This document shows positions 6,413 through 7,664 of a stretch of DNA of 7,664 nucleotides, one piece after another; the stretch's first letter is position 1, and every line of letters begins with the position of its first letter. The notes under the pieces are model-generated. The model was not told the DNA's origin. It saw nothing but the letters and a program-made list of their open reading frames with translations, and ran no database searches. This stretch comes from Phycisphaeraceae bacterium (lineage in GTDB: Bacteria; Planctomycetota; Phycisphaerae; Phycisphaerales; UBA1924): contig WUAJ01000109.1 in NCBI GenBank assembly GCA_009827215.1, forward strand, positions 1-7,664, in the 5' to 3' direction. The translations under genes were made by a program, and so were the position numbers.

Positions 6413-7027
6413 ATGTTTACAGGCATCGTCCAAGCAATCGGGAGCGTCAAACAGACAGAGAAGACCCCAAACGGGCTCCGAGTCTGGATCGATCCGGGAT
6501 CGTGGGAGCATCAGCCCAAAGCCGGGGACTCGATCGCCAACAACGGCTGCTGCCTGACCCTCGTCGAAATCCAAGACGGCTGCTGGGTCTTTGACGCGAT
6601 CCCAGAAACCATCATCAAGACCACCATCGGGACATGGACCAAGGGACAGCGGATCAACCTCGAGCGCTCCCTCCGCGTCGGAGACGGGCTCGATGGACAC
6701 CAGGTCCAGGGACACATCGACGGCGTCGGGACCATCCTGAGCGTCAACAGCGACGACGGATACCGGATCCGCATCGGTCTCGCGGGATTCAACATGAAAT
6801 GGATGGTCCCCAAGGGCTCCATCTGCATCGACGGAATCTCCCTGACCATCGCGGACCTGGATCACGATGAGCAATGGGTCGAAGTCGCGCTGATCCCTGA
6901 AACCCTCGAACGCACCAACCTCTCCGATCGCACCAAAGCCGACGGCGTGAACATCGAAGCGGATGTCTTGGTCAAGACGATCGTCAGCACGCTTGATTCA
7001 TACATGCCTGGCACCAAGATCGGGTAA
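6413..7027 (+). CDS. ribE: Riboflavin synthase (alpha subunit)
   Basis: Converts two molecules of 6,7-dimethyl-8-ribityllumazine to riboflavin plus the pyrimidinedione precursor, the last step of riboflavin synthesis, in the cytoplasm as a trimer. The 204-residue length is normal for the family. Two homologous lumazine-binding barrels are visible: the first begins MFTGIVQAIG (1-10) and contains GDSIANNGCCLTL (38-50) and FDAIPETI (60-67); the second begins GHQVQGHIDGVG (95-106) and contains KGSICIDGISLT (134-145), IPETLERTNL (161-170) and VNIEADVLVK (179-188). The usual S-R-x-G-G-H at the domain junction reads DGLDGH here, and the first barrel has NGCCLT instead of the common NGVCLT. The ATG at 6413 is chosen because family members begin MFTGI; no clear Shine-Dalgarno site precedes it. 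It is called ribE here, also known as ribC or ribB in other species. No other riboflavin gene is in the window; ruvC follows after 9 bases, presumably in the same transcript. Confidence 0.97.
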   Translation: MFTGIVQAIGSVKQTEKTPNGLRVWIDPGSWEHQPKAGDSIANNGCCLTLVEIQDGCWVFDAIPETIIKTTIGTWTKGQRINLERSLRVGDGLDGHQVQGHIDGVGTILSVNSDDGYRIRIGLAGFNMKWMVPKGSICIDGISLTIADLDHDEQWVEVALIPETLERTNLSDRTKADGVNIEADVLVKTIVSTLDSYMPGTKIG

Positions 7028-7036
7028 ACTCTGTTT

Positions 7037-7540
7037 ATGCGTGTCCTCGGATTCGATCCCGGCCTTTCTATCACCGGCTACGGCTGCGTGACCGGTGATG
7101 CGATCCGGCCCTCCATCGTCGAAGCGGGGGTCTTTCGTCTGACCAAATCGGGTCAACCCGTGCCTCCGATTGGGGATCGGTTGGTCGAACTGCACCAGGA
7201 TGTCATCGAGCTCATCGAACGCGTGAAACCCGATCTGGTCGCGATCGAGGGGATGTTTGCGCACAAGGACCACCCCGGGACAGTGATCAAAATGGCGCAC
7301 GCTCGCGGCGTGATCCTGCTCGCCGCGAGGACCGCTGGGATCGAGGTGGTTGAACTCAAGCCCGCGGAGGTCAAGAAAGCCGCGACGGGATCGGGACGCG
7401 CGACCAAGGAGCAGATGCAGCTCTCGATCCAGTCGATGTTCAATCTCCCGCAGCTCCCCAAGCCCGCGGATCTCGCGGACGCCCTCGCGATCGCGGCGTG
7501 CGCCCATCGTCGGCATCAGCTCGGTGTGCTGAGTATCTGA
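7037..7540 (+). CDS. ruvC: Holliday junction resolvase RuvC
   Basis: Cuts Holliday junctions symmetrically during recombinational repair, acting with the RuvAB branch-migration motor. The 167-residue length fits the family. Visible RNase-H-fold motifs are LGFDPGLSITGYG (4-16) with D7, VAIEGMF (68-74) with E71, and PADLADALAIAA (143-154) with D145 and D148: the four acidic residues expected to bind the catalytic metal ions. The central KDHPGTVIKMAHARGV (77-92) and ELKPAEVKKAATGSGRATKEQM (106-127) also fit family patterns; the family-typical Q or R after IE is replaced by G72. The start ATG lies 9 bases after the ribE stop, with no strong Shine-Dalgarno site (CTCTGTTT precedes it), so translation may be coupled. 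ruvA and ruvB are not adjacent: a response-regulator gene follows instead. Confidence 0.97.
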   Translation: MRVLGFDPGLSITGYGCVTGDAIRPSIVEAGVFRLTKSGQPVPPIGDRLVELHQDVIELIERVKPDLVAIEGMFAHKDHPGTVIKMAHARGVILLAARTAGIEVVELKPAEVKKAATGSGRATKEQMQLSIQSMFNLPQLPKPADLADALAIAACAHRRHQLGVLSI

Positions 7541-7559
7541 TTCGACCTACCATACCCCA

Positions 7560-7664
7560 ATGACCGAAACGGACAAGAAAAACGAAGCCGTGATCGCGCA
7601 GGTGCTCATCGTCGAGGACGAGATCGAGCACGCGGATGTCATCGTCGATGCGCTCCGTCGTCCC
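7560..7664 (+). CDS. Response regulator receiver domain protein, 3'-truncated by the window edge
   Basis: Only the first 35 codons are present. After a charged leader (MTETDKKNEAVIAQ) the frame reads VLIVEDEIEHADVIVDALRR (15-34), the first beta strand and helix of a CheY-like receiver domain, with the acidic pair E19-D20 that binds Mg2+ next to the phosphoacceptor Asp further on. Response regulators pass sensor-kinase signals to an output domain; the output domain is outside the window. The D-E-x-E-H-A pattern with LRRP recalls NtrC-type sigma54 activators, but 35 residues cannot settle that. The gene begins 19 bases after ruvC with no obvious ribosome-binding site and is probably in the same operon. 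Confidence 0.75.
   Translation, partial: MTETDKKNEAVIAQVLIVEDEIEHADVIVDALRRP

Noticed and set aside
6401..6874. Open frame of 157 codons on the - strand over ribE
   Set aside because: Acidic, patternless translation lying on a clear riboflavin synthase gene.
6998..7516. Open frame of 172 codons on the - strand over ruvC
   Set aside because: Overlaps all four catalytic motifs of RuvC on the other strand and has no recognisable domain.

Overview
This window looks like a chromosomal segment of a Gram-negative-type bacterium, most probably a planctomycete (Planctomycetota, perhaps a Phycisphaerae-like lineage). The pointers are the PurH variant, the HNH protein family, a lipoprotein signal peptide, and small operons on both strands with patchy Shine-Dalgarno signals. 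The lineage is inferred from remembered family resemblance, not from a search.

Layout. (a) Positions 1-2550, + strand: the apparent tail of a surface-polysaccharide locus. It holds the 3' part of a polysaccharide-deacetylase-like gene and, 9 bases later, an FAD-dependent oxidoreductase of the UDP-galactopyranose-mutase/protoporphyrinogen-oxidase-like group often found in such loci. This block is visibly more AT-rich than the rest. (b) 2556-3317, - strand: an HNH endonuclease-family gene that meets the oxidoreductase tail to tail, with an inverted repeat across the two stop codons. (c) 3478-6259, - strand: a predicted lipoprotein beta-propeller gene followed by purH, the last two steps of IMP synthesis. 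(d) 6413-7664, + strand: ribE (riboflavin synthase), ruvC (Holliday-junction resolvase) and the first 35 codons of a response regulator, closely spaced and probably one transcript. The 153-base gap at 6260-6412 separates the divergent units c and d.

How it fits together. Units c and d are ordinary housekeeping functions (purine and riboflavin synthesis, recombination, envelope maintenance). Unit a is accessory carbohydrate chemistry. No complete rRNA, tRNA, CRISPR array, insertion sequence or recognisable defence system is visible.

The clearest unexplained signal is a roughly four-fold excess of the tetranucleotide GATC over the whole window, about twice as dense in the housekeeping part as in the polysaccharide part. 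I do not see a convincing previously undescribed multi-gene system. The most open questions are the deacetylase-like/oxidoreductase pair and the orphan HNH protein.
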